NCBI RefSeq assembly: GCF_000519185.1
Contig: NZ_JAFA01000033.1
Coordinates: 33,879 to 97,878 of the forward strand
From: Paraburkholderia nodosa DSM 21604
Lineage (GTDB): Bacteria; Pseudomonadota; Gammaproteobacteria; Burkholderiales; Burkholderiaceae
DNA: 64,000 nucleotides
Reading direction: 5' to 3'
Positions 1 through 8,340 of the stretch are shown here, one piece after another. The translations under genes and the position numbers were made by a program. A model generated the notes under the pieces. That model saw only the letters and a program-made list of their open reading frames with translations, was not told the origin of the DNA and made no database searches. Within the stretch, counting starts at the first letter, position 1; every line of letters starts with the position of its first letter.

Positions 1-533
1 AAACGCCGGTGGAAATCGAGGTATTCGGGTTTGGCAGCCTGTGCGTGATGGTGGAAGGGCGCTGCGCGCTTTCCTCGTATGCCACCGGCGAATCGCCCAA
101 TACGCAAGGGGTGTGCTCGCCCGCCAGAGCGGTGCGATGGCAGCAAACACCAGACGGTCTGGAGTCCAGACTGAACGGCGTTCTGATCGACCGCTACGCC
201 GACGGGGAAAACGCGGGCTATCCCACGTTGTGCAAAGGGCGCTTCGAGGTGACGGGCGAGCGTTACTACACGATAGAAGAACCGACCAGTTTGAATACGC
301 TCGAGATCTTGCCCCGCCTCGCGCAGATCGGCGTGCGCGCGATCAAGATCGAGGGCCGGCAACGCAGCCCGGCCTATGTTGCACAGGTCACCCGCGTATG
401 GCGCGACGCCATCGACCAGTGCCTGGCCAATGGACCGCGATATAGCGTGAAGCCCACGTGGATGGCGGAGCTCAACAAGGTCGCCGAGGGGCAGCAGCAC
501 ACGCTGGGCGCATATCACCGCCCGTGGAAGTGA
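1..533 (+). CDS. ubiU: UbiU, O2-independent ubiquinone hydroxylation protein, C-terminal part (partial)
   Basis: The reading frame is open from the window edge, so only about the last 177 residues are present and the true start lies upstream. This is a U32-peptidase-family protein that works with UbiV to hydroxylate the ubiquinone ring without oxygen (known for the family). Visible cysteines fit the 4Fe-4S ligand set of UbiU: GLCVMVEGRC near the left edge, GVCSPA about 17 residues later, and YPTLCKGR further on. The C-terminal half contains the family-typical block IKIEGRQRSPAYV. It is followed 40 bp later by ubiV and then ubiT on the same strand, the usual ubiUVT arrangement. Confidence 0.93.
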   Translation, partial: TPVEIEVFGFGSLCVMVEGRCALSSYATGESPNTQGVCSPARAVRWQQTPDGLESRLNGVLIDRYADGENAGYPTLCKGRFEVTGERYYTIEEPTSLNTLEILPRLAQIGVRAIKIEGRQRSPAYVAQVTRVWRDAIDQCLANGPRYSVKPTWMAELNKVAEGQQHTLGAYHRPWK

Positions 534-573
534 CGGGAATGACGCATTTTTTCAGCATTCGGGAGTGGGCACT

Positions 574-1461
574 GTGAAGATTGCCTTGGGGCCGGTCCAG
601 TACTACTGGTCGCGCACAGCAATGATGCAATTTTATGAATCGGTCACGGATGCGCCGGTCGACGTAGTGTACCTGGGTGAAGTGATCTGTTCGCGGCGGC
701 ATGAACTTCGATTCAACGACTGGCTCGATATTGCCGACATGCTGGCCAACGCCGGCAAGGAGGTCGTGTTGTCCACGCAGATTCTTCTCGAGTCGGGCAA
801 AGACATGACGACGCTGCGGGAAATTGCCCACAATGGCCGCTACACCGTCGAGGCCAACGACATGGGCGCGGTGCATTGCGTCGAAAATACGCCGTTTGTC
901 GCGGGGCCCTGGCTGAACGTGTATAACCCGCCAACTCTGGACTTGCTGGCCGGTCTGGGGGCGCGGCGCTGGGTGATGCCGCTGGAGATGTCGAAGGACG
1001 GCCTCGCGCGGATGCAGGCGGAACGGCCGCCCTCGATGCAAACGGAGGTATTCGCCTATGGCCGCATGCCGCTGGCGTTTTCGGCGCGATGCTTTTCGGC
1101 TCGGCATCGCAACTTTCCTAAAGACAATTGCCAGTATGTCTGCATGGATCATCCGGATGGCCTGATGATGCAAACGCAGGAAGGCAAGCCGTTCCTGGTT
1201 CTGAATGGCATATCGACGCAATCGGCGCTCGTATACAACCTGATTCAGGAAGTGGAGGCGTTGCGCGCGCTGCACGTGGATGTATTGCGTTTGAGCCCCC
1301 AGTCGCAACACATGGTCGAAATCGCGGGTTTCTTTCGTGACGCGATAGATGGCCGCCTGGATAAAGTCGACGCGCTTGCAAGCATGCTCCCCCTGATGGC
1401 CGGACAGCCCTGTGATGGCTACTGGTACGGCCTGCCTGGGCTGGAACGGCACGCCGTTTGA
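574..1461 (+). CDS. ubiV: UbiV, O2-independent ubiquinone hydroxylation protein
   Basis: U32-family partner of UbiU, about 295 residues, the usual length. A GTG at 574 is preferred over the in-frame GTG at 565 because it gives the family-typical N-terminus VKIALGPVQYYW and has a GGGAG stretch at 561-565 at correct spacing. Four cysteines are placed as in the UbiV 4Fe-4S cluster: one at residue 39 (EVICSRR) and three in the block starting SARCFSARHR and ending DNCQYVC, around residues 177-194. The gene lies between ubiU and ubiT, so the O2-independent quinone branch is complete here apart from the cut 5' end of ubiU. Confidence 0.94.
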   Translation: MKIALGPVQYYWSRTAMMQFYESVTDAPVDVVYLGEVICSRRHELRFNDWLDIADMLANAGKEVVLSTQILLESGKDMTTLREIAHNGRYTVEANDMGAVHCVENTPFVAGPWLNVYNPPTLDLLAGLGARRWVMPLEMSKDGLARMQAERPPSMQTEVFAYGRMPLAFSARCFSARHRNFPKDNCQYVCMDHPDGLMMQTQEGKPFLVLNGISTQSALVYNLIQEVEALRALHVDVLRLSPQSQHMVEIAGFFRDAIDGRLDKVDALASMLPLMAGQPCDGYWYGLPGLERHAV

Positions 1462-1492
1462 ATTCGTTCTCCGCTCTCAAAAGAAATACGCA

Positions 1493-1972
1493 ATGAGTTT
1501 CGCTACCTATCAACTGCCCTCGGTATTGAAAAACGCGCTGTCCCTGCTGCCGGCTTATCCCGGCTCCGTGTTGTTCGCGGGTGCGCTCAATGCGGTGTTG
1601 GCGCGGCACTTGCCCGCCGACACGCTGGATCGGCTCGACGGCCGCGCGCTGCGCATCGAGGCAAGAGACGCCGGCATCGGTTTCGATTTCGTTTGCCGTG
1701 GGGGCCGTTTTTCCGCGGTGCGGCCTCAGAGTGAACTGGCATTGACGATCAGTGCGAGCACGCACGATTTCATGTTGCTCGCGCAACGCAAGGAAGATCC
1801 CGATACGCTGTTCTTCAGCCGCCGCCTGACGATGGAAGGCGATACCGAATTGGGCCTGCTGGTGAAGAACACGCTCGATGCGACGGATCTGGCGGCGTAT
1901 TTCTCTCTCGGCCGCTTCGCACCGGAACGCTGGCTGCGACGCGTCCGCGAAATGAAAGGTCCGTGGATGTGA
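1493..1972 (+). CDS. ubiT: UbiT, SCP2-domain ubiquinone biosynthesis accessory factor
   Basis: This 159-residue protein has one SCP2 sterol/lipid-binding-type domain. The family (YhbT/UbiT) binds ubiquinone intermediates and is needed for quinone synthesis without O2. An open frame reaches back to 1412, but ATG 1493 gives the family-like N-terminus MSFATYQLPSVLK and leaves a 31-bp gap after ubiV. The C-terminal part, with RRLTMEGDTELGLLVKNTLDA, matches the SCP2 fold's closing strand and helix pattern. Position directly downstream of ubiUV supports the call. Confidence 0.9.
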   Translation: MSFATYQLPSVLKNALSLLPAYPGSVLFAGALNAVLARHLPADTLDRLDGRALRIEARDAGIGFDFVCRGGRFSAVRPQSELALTISASTHDFMLLAQRKEDPDTLFFSRRLTMEGDTELGLLVKNTLDATDLAAYFSLGRFAPERWLRRVREMKGPWM

Positions 1973-1995
1973 ACCCGTATTGAACGAGGTCTTCG

Positions 1996-2388
1996 ATGAC
2001 TGTTGACAGAAAAGCGTTGCCGCTCGTGTACTCCTGCTCGGGTTGTTCAAGCGCGGCGCAGATGGCCAATCATGTCGCCCTGCAGCTCGATCGGCGTGGC
2101 GCAGCGGAAATGTCCTGCATCGCGGGCGTGGGCGGCGACGTTCCTGCGCTGCTGAAGATTGCCGGCTCGGGGCGGCCCATCGTCGTGATCGATGGGTGTC
2201 CTCTGGTGTGTGCGCAAAAGTGCCTGCGGCGCCACGGCATCGCTCCCGACCAGCACGTTCAGCTGGCCGACTGCGGTGTGAAAAAGCGCTTCCACGAAGA
2301 CTTCGATCGCGAGGAGGCGGAGCAGGTCATCAGCCGCGTGCTTGATTCCATAGTGGCGCTCGGTGCGATCCACGCAACGGCACGATGA
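1996..2388 (+). CDS. DGC-domain putative zinc-binding protein
   Basis: A 130-residue protein with several conserved cysteines: YSCSGCSSAAQMAN near residues 13-16, a cysteine near residue 41, and IDGCPLVCAQKC at about residues 68-76. The second cluster holds the Asp-Gly-Cys triplet that names the DGC family of presumed zinc-binding proteins. No catalytic role is established for this family. It starts 23 bp after ubiT and is probably co-transcribed with ubiUVT; DGC genes are often found with anaerobic or denitrification genes, so a metal or redox accessory role is possible but not shown. It ends 30 bp before the convergent nrdG gene. Confidence 0.8.
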   Translation: MTVDRKALPLVYSCSGCSSAAQMANHVALQLDRRGAAEMSCIAGVGGDVPALLKIAGSGRPIVVIDGCPLVCAQKCLRRHGIAPDQHVQLADCGVKKRFHEDFDREEAEQVISRVLDSIVALGAIHATAR

Positions 2389-2418
2389 GCCTGGCCGCGT
2401 TGCGTCCGCACGTACCTT

Positions 2419-3153
2419 TTATCCGCGTCGCAGCGTGAATGCGGGAAACAGCGCGGCTATCCTGCCGACGAGTTCGTGATCGGGATAGCCCGCCATCGAT
2501 ACGGCATTCAAGCCGTCATCGTCGCAACCCTGAGTGCGGAAGACCTGCAGCGCGTAGTTCGTGATGTTCATTGCCGCGAGTGTCTGCGCGAGTTTCAGGA
2601 CTTCGCCTTCTGGCAGCAGCCCGGGATGCAAAGTGGTGCGGCATTCGTATTGCACGCCGCTGGCCAGCACGGCCTCGAGACTGGCCCGTGCATGTTTGCC
2701 ACTAGAGGGAACGTGGGTGACGCTCGCATAGTCGCCAAACGCCGCCTTGACGTCCAGTCCAACCCAATCTACCAGCGGCAAGACTTCCCTGAGACGTCGC
2801 GGATGCGTGCCGGCAGTATGCAAACCAACCTTGAAACCTAGCGTTCTCACATCGCGAATGGCCTGCCCGAGCGCCGGATCGCCGGTAGGCTCGCCCCCGC
2901 TAAAGACCACGGCGTCGAGCAAGCCCACGCGGCGCGCGAGCAGGTTCAGAACGGCTTGCCACTCGAGCGCACCATTGCGGGTGCGCGGCTGCAAATGCGG
3001 ATTATGGCAATACGCGCAACGCCACGGGCATCCCTGCACGAATACGACCGCGGCGATCTGGCCTGGATAATCGGTTGCGGTGAAAGGAACTACCCCGCCC
3101 ACTCGGAGTGTGCGGGGCGCTTGCGGGCCGAAGTCCGGCCCGCGCGATTTCAT
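2419..3153 (-). CDS. nrdG: NrdG, anaerobic ribonucleotide reductase activating protein (radical SAM)
   Basis: Radical SAM activase that installs the glycyl radical on class III ribonucleotide reductase. The CxxxCxxC 4Fe-4S/SAM motif is seen as CPWRCAYC near residue 40, followed by NPHLQP. The GGEP block (VVFSGGEPTGDP) of SAM binding is present. Start: ATG 3153 follows the stop of the upstream small ORF by one base (TGA-G-ATG), suggesting reinitiation. A TTG at 3165, 12 bases further out and with a GAGG at good spacing, is an alternative start and would give an overlap. Last gene of the nrdD - glycyl domain - nrdG unit on the minus strand. Confidence 0.93.
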   Translation of the reverse strand: MKSRGPDFGPQAPRTLRVGGVVPFTATDYPGQIAAVVFVQGCPWRCAYCHNPHLQPRTRNGALEWQAVLNLLARRVGLLDAVVFSGGEPTGDPALGQAIRDVRTLGFKVGLHTAGTHPRRLREVLPLVDWVGLDVKAAFGDYASVTHVPSSGKHARASLEAVLASGVQYECRTTLHPGLLPEGEVLKLAQTLAAMNITNYALQVFRTQGCDDDGLNAVSMAGYPDHELVGRIAALFPAFTLRRG

Positions 3154-3154
3154 C

Positions 3155-3352
3155 TCAGTGGGCAAGCCGTGCCTCGCGTTCGCTGAAATATTTGCGCTCG
3201 TGGAATTCGCCCTTCTTGCCGGTGTTGAACGAAGAGACCGGACGGTGATAACCCATGACGCGGGTCCAGATCTCGCAGGGCTGGCGTTCTTCGTCGGACA
3301 GCGTGACGCCAGCGTGGTTAGCCTTCACGGATTGAGAGAGTACGGTGCTCAT
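3155..3352 (-). CDS. nrdD: Separate glycyl-radical domain of class III ribonucleotide reductase
   Basis: A 65-residue protein carrying the C-terminal glycyl-radical loop of NrdD: WTRVMGYHRPVSSFNTGKKG, with the radical glycine in RVMGY. The upstream 596-codon nrdD ends at a TGA that lies in the same reading frame, and ATG of this ORF follows after one codon (TGA ACC ATG). A GAGG motif ends 8 nt before this ATG, so independent initiation is credible. The main protein lacks its own glycyl loop, so the active enzyme must be assembled from two chains, or made whole by TGA readthrough. Other explanations are a nonsense mutation or sequencing error, made less likely by the well placed start and ribosome site. 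Confidence 0.85.
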   Translation of the reverse strand: MSTVLSQSVKANHAGVTLSDEERQPCEIWTRVMGYHRPVSSFNTGKKGEFHERKYFSEREARLAH

Positions 3353-3355
3353 GGT

Positions 3356-5146
3356 TCAGACCTCAGCGGGTTCGAGTTGAGAAAGCTTGCGTTGAAGGAT
3401 TTCTTCGTCGCAACGTGGGCAAAACTTGTGGCTGCCTCCCAGGTAGCCGTGCTTCGGGCAAATCGAGAACGTGGGCGTGACGGTGATATAGGGCAGCGAG
3501 AATCGATTCAGCGCGCGTTGAACCAGTGTCCGGCAAGCGTTAGCCGACGAAAGCGGCTCGGTCATATACAGGTGCAATACCGTACCGCCCGTGTATTTTC
3601 GCTGTAGATCGTCCTGGCGCTCGAGCGCTTCGAACGGATCGTCGGTGAAGCCAACGGGCAACTGCGACGAGTTCGTGTAGTAAGGCATATCCGGCGTGCC
3701 GGCCTGCAAAATACCCGGAAGGCGTTTGCGATCTTCCTTGGCGAAGCGGTACGTCGTTCCTTCGGCCGGCGTGGCTTCGAGGTTGTACATGTGGCCGGTT
3801 TCCTCCTGATACTCGAGCATTCGCGCGCGCACATGGTCCAGCACGCGGACCGCCATGGCATGTCCCCATTCGCTGGTGATGTCGTGCTCGTCGGACGTGA
3901 AGTTGCGGATCATTTCGTTGATGCCGTTCACGCCCAGCGTGGAGAAGTGGTTGCGCAGGGTGCCGAGGTACCGCCGCGTGTATGGGAAGAGCCCGTTGTC
4001 CATGTGATGCTGGATGACTTCGCGCTTGATCTCGAGGCTCGTCTTGCCGAGTTCGAGCAGATCGTCGAGGCGCCGGAGCAATCCCGTCTCGTCGCCGGCA
4101 TGGACGTGGCCCAGTCGTGCACAGTTGATGGTGACGACGCCAAGGGACCCGGTCTGTTCGGCGGAACCGAACAAGCCGTTGCCGCGTTTGAGCAGCTCGC
4201 GCAGATCCAGCTGCAACCGGCAGCACATGGAGCGGATCATGTTCGGCTTGAGTTCGGAATTAATGAAGTTCTGGAAATAGGGCAGTCCGTAGCGCGCTGT
4301 CATTTCGAACAGGCGGTCGGCATTCGGGCTGTGCCAGTCGAAATCGGGCGTGATGTTGTAGGTTGGGATCGGAAAGGTGAAGGCGCGGCCTTTCGCGTCC
4401 CCGGCCATCATGACCTCGATATACGCCTGATTGATCATGTCCATCTCGGCCTGCAGATCGCCGTATGTGAAGGACATTTCGCGCCCGCCGATCAGCGGCA
4501 CCTGCTCGCGTAGATCTTCGGGGCAAACCCAGTCGAACGTGAGATTCGTAAAGGGCGTTTGCGTACCCCAGCGCGAAGGCACATTGAGGTTGTAGATCAA
4601 TTCCTGAATGTATTGGCGAACCTCCGCATAAGACAGATTGTCGTGGCGCACGAAGGGGGCCATGTACGTGTCGAACGAACTGAACGCCTGCGCGCCCGCC
4701 CATTCGTTTTGCAGCGTGCCGAGAAAATTGACGATCTGACCAATGGCGCTCGACATGTGCTTCGGCGGCGAGGCCTCGACTTTTCCCGGTACGCCGTTCA
4801 GGCCTTCGTTCAGGAGCGTGCGCAGCGACCAGCCTGCGCAATATCCCGAGAGCATGTCCAGGTCGTGAATATGCAGATCCGCATTGCGGTGAGCCTGGCC
4901 AACCGCCGCCGGGTACACATGACTGAGCCAGTAGTTGGCAATGACCTTGCCCGAGACGTTCAGGATCAGGCCACCGAGCGAATAGCCCTGATTGGCGTTG
5001 GCGTTGACGCGCCAGTCCTGTTGCTCGAGATACTCGTCGATCGAAGAGCGGACCTCGATCAACGGCTTGTCTTGCTGGGTTTTGCCCGGCGCGCCTGGCG
5101 GCGCGGGGTCGTGGTCGGCGATCGAGGCGGGAAGCGCAAGAGGCAC
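3356..5146 (-). CDS. nrdD: NrdD, anaerobic ribonucleoside-triphosphate reductase, main catalytic part without glycyl loop
   Basis: Class III ribonucleotide reductase body, 596 residues, reducing ribonucleoside triphosphates to deoxy forms without O2. It contains the 10-stranded barrel typical of glycyl-radical enzymes, with SMCCRLQLDL near residue 310 as the likely thiyl-cysteine region, and ends with a zinc site, CPKHGYLGGSHKFCPRC, near the C-terminus. In most homologues the glycyl-radical loop follows the zinc site in the same chain; here a TGA stops translation first and the loop is in the next ORF (3155-3352). Start is GTG 5146, chosen for the AAGGAG motif 8 nt upstream. Two NrdR-like boxes sit in the promoter. 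Confidence 0.93.
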   Translation of the reverse strand: MPLALPASIADHDPAPPGAPGKTQQDKPLIEVRSSIDEYLEQQDWRVNANANQGYSLGGLILNVSGKVIANYWLSHVYPAAVGQAHRNADLHIHDLDMLSGYCAGWSLRTLLNEGLNGVPGKVEASPPKHMSSAIGQIVNFLGTLQNEWAGAQAFSSFDTYMAPFVRHDNLSYAEVRQYIQELIYNLNVPSRWGTQTPFTNLTFDWVCPEDLREQVPLIGGREMSFTYGDLQAEMDMINQAYIEVMMAGDAKGRAFTFPIPTYNITPDFDWHSPNADRLFEMTARYGLPYFQNFINSELKPNMIRSMCCRLQLDLRELLKRGNGLFGSAEQTGSLGVVTINCARLGHVHAGDETGLLRRLDDLLELGKTSLEIKREVIQHHMDNGLFPYTRRYLGTLRNHFSTLGVNGINEMIRNFTSDEHDITSEWGHAMAVRVLDHVRARMLEYQEETGHMYNLEATPAEGTTYRFAKEDRKRLPGILQAGTPDMPYYTNSSQLPVGFTDDPFEALERQDDLQRKYTGGTVLHLYMTEPLSSANACRTLVQRALNRFSLPYITVTPTFSICPKHGYLGGSHKFCPRCDEEILQRKLSQLEPAEV

Positions 5147-5163
5147 GGCGAACTCTCCTTTGA

Positions 5164-5217
5164 ATACTAGATATTGTTGATGAGGCGATCTTATTAACTA
5201 CATGTAGTGTGTGTCAA
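5164..5217 (-). promoter_or_regulatory. nrdD promoter with two NrdR-like boxes
   Basis: Read on the minus strand, TTGACA (5217-5212), an 18-bp spacer and TAAGAT (5193-5188) form a sigma70-like promoter. A 16-bp box at 5195-5210, containing the 12-bp palindrome ACTACATGTAGT, fills the spacer. A second box at 5164-5179, on the plus strand ATACTAGATATTGTTG, lies near the expected transcription start. Both resemble the NrdR consensus acaCwAtATaTwGtgt. Their start-to-start distance is 31 bp, about three helical turns, as in described tandem NrdR sites. Repression of nrdD by NrdR is inferred. No good FNR box was found here. Confidence 0.75.
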
Positions 5218-5481
5218 CGACGCTCGACGGCGAGTTTGGCTGGACTTGATCCGTGCTAATTTCGCCGGGTTCGTGCTGGATGGCAGGCAGACGTGCGACG
5301 CGGAGGTCACGCATTGGACGCGTCACGTGGGACACGACGCGGCGATTACACGCACGCGTCGATGGCGATTGGCGATGTTCGAGGGAGAGAGGCCGGCACA
5401 GCGCGCGAATGCGGCTTGCCCGTGCGGGCCTTGCAGGAGGGAGGGATGTTGTTGGCGGAAGCAGACAGTGCGAGGCGCGGG
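5218..5481. other. Intergenic region between DUF2249 gene and nrdD promoter
   Basis: No convincing gene was seen. A short GC hairpin, GCCCGTGCGGGC, lies at 5418-5429 but without a T tract on either side. Open frames here have no ribosome site and no recognisable motif. Confidence 0.5.
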
Positions 5482-5814
5482 TTAGCCGCCGCTGCACCCG
5501 CAGGCGCCGCCAGAACTGCCGCAGCCGCCCGCAGCCCGCTCCTGAGTGGCGGCGCTGCTCGAATCGGGGCTCGCGAGCACGAAGTCGATTACGACCTGCT
5601 CCGGCTGGCGCGCCACGTATTCGATACGAACCGGACGCGGATAGTACTGCGCGATTTGCTGCAAGAGGGGAATGGGGTCGTGGTCGTTCACGAAGCGCAT
5701 CGTCTCGCCGTCGTCGAGCGCTTCCAGTGCACCGAAGATCGCCGCATGACGGAATCGTTTGGCAATGCCGCGCGCGTCGAATACATAGGTACGGCTGTCG
5801 AGAATATCGGCCAT
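5482..5814 (-). CDS. DUF2249-domain protein with cysteine/glycine-rich tail
   Basis: 110 residues. Residues 1-80 form the DUF2249 fold (TusA-like alpha/beta), with the typical FDARGIAKRFRHAAIFGALEAL stretch split over residues 12-33 and the RPVRIEYVARQPEQVVIDF block. The family is common next to denitrification and NO-reduction genes; its function is not established. The end is odd: after residue 85 comes a low-complexity tail, AAGGCGSSGGACGCSGG, with three cysteines, which could bind a metal or simply be a flexible extension. An AGGAG ribosome site lies upstream of ATG 5814. It sits 90 bp downstream of norB on the same strand and may be co-transcribed. Confidence 0.82.
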   Translation of the reverse strand: MADILDSRTYVFDARGIAKRFRHAAIFGALEALDDGETMRFVNDHDPIPLLQQIAQYYPRPVRIEYVARQPEQVVIDFVLASPDSSSAATQERAAGGCGSSGGACGCSGG

Positions 5815-5904
5815 ATCAGGCTCCTGGTGAAAATATTGAAAGTGTGAAAAGCATGTCCTGAAGGAAGCCGGCCACCGATCGTGGCCGGCTTGTCAATGCG
5901 GCGT

Positions 5905-8199
5905 TCAAACGCGCTGAGCCGCCTTGTGTGTCGTTTTGGCTTCGACAGGAACGGCCGCTTCGGGACGGCGCAACAGCAGCCGCGCGGCGAACCAGCAGAG
6001 GTACAGCACGCCTGCCGCGAACACCACGTCACCGGGCACACGCAGCCACACCAGCGTTTGCATCAGCTGCGAATGAATGACTTCCGGCGAGCGCGCATAC
6101 CAGAGTCCCTTGCTCACGCTGGCCCATGCCTGGTAGATGCCCGAAGGCAGGATCGAGATGAACACCATCATGAAGAGGCCGATGTTGAGCATCCAGAACG
6201 CCATCTTGAGCAGTGAATCGTCCCAGGCCTCGCGCGACGACATGCCGCGCAGACAGAACAGCATCAGCCCGATCCCGAGCATGCCGTACACGCCGAACAG
6301 CGCTGCGTGACCGTGCGCCGGCGTCATGTTCAGGCCTTGCACGTAGTAGAGCGAGATGGGCGGGTTGATCGAAAAGCCCAGCAGGCCCGCGCCGACGGTG
6401 TTCCACACGCCCACGGCGACGAAGCACAGGATGACCCACTTGTAGGTCTGCACCCAAGGTGCGGCCTTCGTCCTGCGATACGTTTGCCAGCCTTCCAGCC
6501 CGATCAGTGCGAGCGGCACCACTTCGAACGCGGAGAACACGGCGCCGACCGCGATGACGGCAGTGGACGCCCCCGTGAAGTACAGGTGATGCAGCGTGCC
6601 GAGAATCCCGCCGAACATGAACACGATCGTTTCGAACACGATGGCGCGATTGGCCGTCGACATGCGGATCAGCCCGAGGCGCGAGAAGATCAGTGCGATC
6701 ACGGCGGTGGCGAACACTTCGAAGAAGCCTTCGACCCACAGGTGCACGAGCCACCATCTCCAGTACTCGATCATCGAGTAGTGGGTGTGCTGACCCCACG
6801 CGAGCGACGACGCGTAGAAGAGCCCAATGCAGGTCGCCGAGAGGAACACCATGCCGATCAGCCCGCGGCCTTCGGTCTTGCGGTTCTTCAGCGCCGGCAT
6901 CAAGGCGCGCCCCATCAGGAACAGCCAGATCATCAAGCCGACAAAAAGCAGGATCTGCCAGACGCGGCCCATGCTGGTGTACGCCAGGCCCTGATTGCCG
7001 ATCCAGAAGCTGAAGCTGGTGCCCAGGTGCTTCAGCGAGCCCAGCCAGCCTGTCACGGTCGATCCCACCACGATGAAGAGCAGCGCCCAGAACAGCACAT
7101 CGACACCGAGCTTCTGCAGTGGCGGCTCGTGCCCGGAAAGCAGCGGCGAGATATAGAGGCCGGTCGCGAGCCATGCCGTGGCAATCCACAGGACACCGAA
7201 CTGGGTGTGGATCGTCCGGCTCACCACCCACGGCAACACTTCGGCAATCGGGATGCCAAAGAAGCTGTGCCCTTCGACCGCGTAGTGCGCGGTCAGGGAG
7301 CCCATGACCACCTGTGCCAGCAGCAGGCCGATCACCACGTAGAAGTACTTTTTGGTCGCGCGCATCGACGGCGTGGGCTTGACGTTGAAGAGCGGATCAG
7401 CGGCAGGTGCAGCCACCGACTCGTCTTCGTCGCTGTGCGAGGTGTGATACCAGAGCATCGCGGCAATGCCGCCGAGCAGCAGGATCACGCTGGCGATGGA
7501 CCACATGCCGTTGGCGACCGTCGGCGTGTTGTCGACGAGCGGCTCGTGCGGCCAGTTGTTCGTGTACGTGATGCCGGTCTGACCGGGGCGGTCCGTGGTG
7601 GCCGACCACGCCGACCAGAAGAAGAACGCAGCCAGCGCCGTGCGGTCATCCGCGCCGGGAACGCTCCCCGCCGTCATGGCGTATTGGTCGCGCAGCGTGT
7701 TGAGCGCCGGGTCGGCGCCGAAGAGCGCTTCATAGTGCGTCGCCACCTCGCGCATCGCCTGGGCGCGCTGCTCCGTTACCGTGACGCGGTCCGTCTGCGG
7801 ATCGTAACGGTTGGCGCGCATCTCGCGCTTCAGGCGCGCGTCGAGCTCGCCTTGCTGTTCGACGGGAAGATCCTTGTAGGCCTTGCCGAAATCTCGCTGC
7901 GCCCAAATGTCGCGCAGTTGCAGCGCTTCGCGGTGCAGCCAGTCGGCTGACCAGTCCGGGGCGACGTAGCTGCCGTGGCCCCAGACCGTACCCAACTGCT
8001 GGCCGCCGGCCGACAGCCAGACCTGCTGACCGCGTTTGATCTGGTCGCCCGTAAATACCGTGGCGCCGCTTTCGGTGACGACCGCGGCGGGAATAGGGGG
8101 CGCCGCGAGATAGATCTCGCGCCCCATGTAGAGTAGAGCGGCGAATGACAACAGGCACACCAGCCCGAGCCATTTCCATAGACGACTTGTTGACTGCAT
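5905..8199 (-). CDS. norB: NorB, quinol-dependent nitric oxide reductase (qNOR)
   Basis: 764-residue single-subunit NO reductase that reduces NO to N2O at the inner membrane with electrons from quinol. The N-terminus has one membrane helix and a periplasmic cytochrome c-like domain without a heme motif (residues 1-220), as in qNOR; the rest is a 12-helix heme-copper-oxidase-like core. Metal-binding histidine regions seen include HTQFGVLWIATAW, HYSMIEYWRWWLVHLWVEGF and GTLHHLYFTG. The frame is open to 8268, but ATG 8199 has AAGGAGAGAGG just upstream and yields the expected N-terminus. It is divergent from the Crp/Fnr gene at 8469. It pairs with nirK: nitrite to NO to N2O. Confidence 0.95.
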   Translation of the reverse strand: MQSTSRLWKWLGLVCLLSFAALLYMGREIYLAAPPIPAAVVTESGATVFTGDQIKRGQQVWLSAGGQQLGTVWGHGSYVAPDWSADWLHREALQLRDIWAQRDFGKAYKDLPVEQQGELDARLKREMRANRYDPQTDRVTVTEQRAQAMREVATHYEALFGADPALNTLRDQYAMTAGSVPGADDRTALAAFFFWSAWSATTDRPGQTGITYTNNWPHEPLVDNTPTVANGMWSIASVILLLGGIAAMLWYHTSHSDEDESVAAPAADPLFNVKPTPSMRATKKYFYVVIGLLLAQVVMGSLTAHYAVEGHSFFGIPIAEVLPWVVSRTIHTQFGVLWIATAWLATGLYISPLLSGHEPPLQKLGVDVLFWALLFIVVGSTVTGWLGSLKHLGTSFSFWIGNQGLAYTSMGRVWQILLFVGLMIWLFLMGRALMPALKNRKTEGRGLIGMVFLSATCIGLFYASSLAWGQHTHYSMIEYWRWWLVHLWVEGFFEVFATAVIALIFSRLGLIRMSTANRAIVFETIVFMFGGILGTLHHLYFTGASTAVIAVGAVFSAFEVVPLALIGLEGWQTYRRTKAAPWVQTYKWVILCFVAVGVWNTVGAGLLGFSINPPISLYYVQGLNMTPAHGHAALFGVYGMLGIGLMLFCLRGMSSREAWDDSLLKMAFWMLNIGLFMMVFISILPSGIYQAWASVSKGLWYARSPEVIHSQLMQTLVWLRVPGDVVFAAGVLYLCWFAARLLLRRPEAAVPVEAKTTHKAAQRV

Positions 8200-8340
8200 A
8201 TCCTCTCTCCTTTTATCCGGAGGTGTAATGCACGGGAAAAAATGCCGGCGATCACCGCTCGTCGGCATGAGCGGTTTAAAAATCAGAATCGGTTCATGTT
8301 CAAGGGCTGTGCCAATTAGTCACGGGTTTGCCGGCTTCTG

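Noticed and set aside
472..1452. 326-codon minus-strand frame opposite ubiV
   Set aside because: A shadow of the third-position GC bias of ubiV: no ribosome site, arginine/histidine-rich product, no recognised domain.
3356..3358. The in-frame TGA of nrdD as a selenocysteine codon
   Set aside because: The position is in a linker with no conserved Cys in the family, and an ATG with its own ribosome site follows two codons later. No SECIS-like structure was evident.
5177..5192. FNR-type box (TTGATGAGGCGATC) upstream of nrdD
   Set aside because: Only the left half TTGAT fits; the right half is CGATC rather than ATCAA, and the NrdR-like boxes explain the region better.
6307..7950. 547-codon plus-strand frame opposite norB
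   Set aside because: Antisense to a well-supported gene; the product is His/Arg/Gln-rich low complexity, typical of high-GC shadow frames.
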